Positions 6,551 through 7,681 of a stretch of DNA of 7,681 bases are shown in pieces. The notes beneath the pieces were generated by a model, which had not been told where the DNA came from, made no database searches, and saw nothing but the letters and a program-made list of their open reading frames with translations. The number at the start of each line of letters is the position of its first letter. Position 1 is the first letter of the stretch. The position numbers were made by a program, and so were the translations under genes. The DNA is from Deltaproteobacteria bacterium (GTDB lineage Bacteria > Myxococcota > Polyangia > Haliangiales > Haliangiaceae), in NCBI GenBank assembly GCA_018262455.1, contig JAGSPR010000333.1, forward strand, positions 1 to 7,681, written 5' to 3'.

Positions 6551-6580
6551 ATTCTAGAAGTTCGCGAACGCGCGCGCCAG
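6551..6580 (-). promoter_or_regulatory. Candidate promoter of the HTH-EIIA gene
   Basis: On the minus strand, TAGAAT (6556-6551) matches the sigma70 -10 consensus at 5 of 6 positions and lies 17 bp before the ATG at 6533. CTGGCG (6580-6575) sits 18 bp upstream and matches the -35 at 3 of 6. This would give a very short leader, in line with the missing Shine-Dalgarno. The promoter rules of this organism are unknown to me. Confidence 0.4.
6552..6569. promoter_or_regulatory. Tandem TTCNNGAA palindromes, candidate operator
   Basis: TTCTAGAA (6552-6559) and GTTCGCGAAC (6560-6569) are adjacent perfect palindromes sharing the form TTC-NN-GAA, with centres 9 bp apart. They lie in the 72-bp gap between two divergent genes and overlap the candidate -10 of the leftward gene. 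This is a typical layout for an autoregulatory site. Binding by the HTH-EIIA protein is inference. Confidence 0.45.
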
Positions 6581-6592
6581 GCATTCGCAGCG

Positions 6593-6598
6593 TAAGAT
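6593..6598 (+). promoter_or_regulatory. Possible -10 box of the PrsW-like gene
   Basis: TAAGAT matches TATAAT at 4 of 6 positions and lies 7 bp before the ATG at 6606; no -35 is seen in the Cs/Gs upstream. If real, the transcript would be nearly leaderless, which would fit the absence of a Shine-Dalgarno. Weak evidence. Confidence 0.2.
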
Positions 6599-6605
6599 TT
6601 GCCGG

Positions 6606-7487
6606 ATGCAAAGGCCACGGTGGTCGATCCGCCGCGCCCGGGTCCTGGTGGGAACCAAGTTCCTGCTGATCGCGGGGCTCGTGGGCTTCGTCCTCATCAC
6701 CTGGTTGGTCGAGCTCGTGGCCGGGCTCGATCGAGCGGTCCACCTGGGGCCGGTGCTCGCCGCGGTCCTGGCGGGCATCCCCGCGATGTTCTGGCTCGGG
6801 TTCTTCTACCTGATGGACCGCCACGAGCCCGAGCCCAAGCAGCTCGTCATCGGGGTCTGTGTCCTCGGGGCGCTGGTCGCGGCGCCGCTCGCCGATTTCG
6901 TCCAGTACCAGGCGGTCCCGTCGCAGGCGCTCGAGGTGCATGGGCTGTCCGCGCTGTCCGTGGACCGGGTGCTCTATGCCGTGCTGATCGCCGGGCTCGC
7001 GCAGGAGATGTGCAAGTACGCGGTCGTTCGCTACACGGTCTACATGTCGAGCGAGTTCGACGAACCGATGGACGGCATCGTCTACATGATGGCCTGCGGC
7101 ACCGGGTTCGCCGTCTGGGTCAACTACCACCGGCTGTCCGGCCAGGGCCATTCGGTCTATCTGTCGACGGCGTCAGCCCAGGCGGTGGTCACCACGCTCG
7201 CCCACGCCTCGTTCGCCGGCGCGCTCGGCTACGTCATGGGGCGGGCGAAGTTCTCCCGTCGCAGCGCCTTCGTGCGCGGCATCCTGCTGTTCGGTGGCTT
7301 GCTCGGTGCGGCGGCCTTGAACGGCCAGTTCACCATCGTCGAGAACTGGGTGATCCAGACCGGCATGGCCCAGCACCCGTGGCGCGGGGTTGGCTACGCG
7401 GCGCTGTGCGCGTCCGCGGTGTTCATCGTGATCTGGTTCGTGTCCCAGCACCTGCTGGCGCGCTCGCCGTTCCGGAGGCCGCAGTGA
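6606..7487 (+). CDS. PrsW-family intramembrane metalloprotease homologue (divergent active site)
   Basis: 293-aa polytopic membrane protein with about eight predicted helices (roughly 17-38, 47-70, 79-98, 120-144, 153-173, 185-211, 222-244, 260-284). It shares PrsW-family landmarks: LMDRHEPEPKQLVIGVCVLGAL (69-90; family form DRYEPEP), AQEMCKY (132-138; family form EExxK), EFDEPMDGIVY (150-160, nearly invariant in the family), GTGFAVWVN, and H200 in LAHASFAGALGYVMGRAK. PrsW proteases clip membrane anti-sigma factors such as RsiW in Bacillus subtilis. Here the first Glu of the EE pair is Gln133, the Glu usually found in GFAxxEN is Val172, and the last helix lacks the usual HxxxN (LNGQF instead). 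Activity is therefore uncertain; it could be a variant protease or a non-catalytic homologue. ATG 6606 is followed by a basic N-terminus and the first helix. Its stop overlaps the GTG of the next gene (GTGA). Confidence 0.8.
   Translation: MQRPRWSIRRARVLVGTKFLLIAGLVGFVLITWLVELVAGLDRAVHLGPVLAAVLAGIPAMFWLGFFYLMDRHEPEPKQLVIGVCVLGALVAAPLADFVQYQAVPSQALEVHGLSALSVDRVLYAVLIAGLAQEMCKYAVVRYTVYMSSEFDEPMDGIVYMMACGTGFAVWVNYHRLSGQGHSVYLSTASAQAVVTTLAHASFAGALGYVMGRAKFSRRSAFVRGILLFGGLLGAAALNGQFTIVENWVIQTGMAQHPWRGVGYAALCASAVFIVIWFVSQHLLARSPFRRPQ
7474..7478 (+). promoter_or_regulatory. Shine-Dalgarno for the repeat protein
   Basis: GGAGG sits 5 nt before the GTG at 7484. It is the strongest ribosome-binding site in the window and decides that GTG, which overlaps the stop of the preceding gene, is the start. 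Confidence 0.75.
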
Positions 7488-7681
7488 CGGCAGGCAGCGG
7501 CAAGAAACCGAAGAAGCCCAGACGGGGGCGCAAGCCCGGCAGCCCCGAGTCGATCACCGGCGTCGAGAGCGCGCCCGTGGCCGCCGAGCCCACCCAGGCC
7601 GCTGCCGAGCCCACCCAGGCCGCTGCCGAGCCCACCCAGGCCGCTGCCGAGCCCACCCAGGCCGCTGCCGAGCCCACCCAG
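7484..7681 (+). CDS. Basic N-terminus / AAAEPTQ-repeat protein, 3' end outside the window
   Basis: GTG start overlapping the preceding TGA (GTGA) and preceded by GGAGG; 66 codons are visible and the frame is open at the window edge. The first 20 residues are strongly basic (MTAGSGKKPKKPRRGRKPGS) with RRGRKP, which resembles an AT-hook core, although the classical RGRP is not exact. A short spacer (ESITGVESAPV) leads to one AAEPTQ and four identical AAAEPTQ heptapeptides. No signal peptide or membrane segment is visible so far, so the basic part is probably cytoplasmic. The Ala/Glu/Pro repeats look like an extended, flexible linker to a domain beyond the edge. Coupling to the PrsW-like gene suggests a joint role. 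The function cannot be told from this fragment. Confidence 0.7.
   Translation, partial: MTAGSGKKPKKPRRGRKPGSPESITGVESAPVAAEPTQAAAEPTQAAAEPTQAAAEPTQAAAEPTQ
7580..7681 (+). repeat. Perfect 21-bp tandem repeat array in coding sequence
   Basis: An 18-bp first unit (7580-7597) is followed by four identical 21-bp units (7598-7618, 7619-7639, 7640-7660, 7661-7681), each encoding AAAEPTQ. The array reaches the last base of the window, so the true copy number is unknown. The codons are identical in every copy, with no synonymous drift, which points to recent expansion or ongoing slippage or recombination. The 18-bp unit differs from the others by lacking the GCT codon. Confidence 0.95.

Noticed and set aside
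4452..6557. Long open frame (701 codons) on the plus strand
   Set aside because: It lies antisense to four convincing genes and its product is Arg/Asp/His-rich without any domain pattern; a high-GC shadow frame.
6552..6568. TTCNNGAA pair as a LexA box or heat-shock element
   Set aside because: Spacing matches neither the GAAC-N4-GTTC/GTTC-N7-GTTC LexA forms nor the bacterial CIRCE repeat; the regulator cannot be named from the motif.
7423..7677. Minus-strand frame with WVGSAAA repeats
   Set aside because: It is the complement of the AAAEPTQ array; the plus frame has GGAGG, a GTGA overlap and a sensible basic N-terminus.

Overview
The window is very GC-rich, shows strong third-position G/C bias, and is densely packed with genes. 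Its gene content is a lipid-anchored MltA, a short Cys-rich lipoprotein, a CehA/McbA-type PHP hydrolase with a C-terminal calcium-type loop, and an HTH-EIIA fusion. This fits a Gram-negative bacterium of the Myxococcota (Polyangia/Haliangiales-like). That assignment rests on composition and protein style only. No tRNA, rRNA, IS element, phage gene or CRISPR array is visible.

Left part (1-2242, + strand): the 3' part of a probable outer-membrane beta-barrel protein (1-738) ends at a hairpin plus an intrinsic-terminator-like hairpin. A 196-bp gap follows, then an MltA-family lytic transglycosylase lipoprotein (935-2242) with all its signature motifs.

Middle part (2258-5579, - strand, convergent with mltA): read from right to left, this holds an unrecognised 210-aa protein, then after 63 bp three tightly overlapping genes. 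These encode a Cys-rich lipoprotein (112 aa), an outer-membrane barrel protein (228 aa, 16-bp overlap) and a membrane-anchored PHP-type metallohydrolase (539 aa, ATGA overlap). The three look like one cell-envelope operon.

Right part (5643-7681): a 296-aa protein fusing an excisionase/MerR-like HTH to a PtsN-like EIIA domain is transcribed leftward. Divergent from it is a PrsW-family membrane protease homologue that has lost several usual catalytic positions. It is translationally coupled (GTGA overlap, strong Shine-Dalgarno) to a protein with a basic N-terminus followed by a perfect 21-bp (7-aa AAAEPTQ) tandem repeat running off the window edge. The 72-bp divergent intergenic region holds two adjacent TTCNNGAA palindromes overlapping a likely -10 box, a plausible operator for the HTH-EIIA protein.

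The nearest thing to an undescribed system here is this divergent PTS-linked regulator / PrsW-like protease / repeat-protein unit. The rest looks like ordinary envelope genes of a myxobacterium-like genome.
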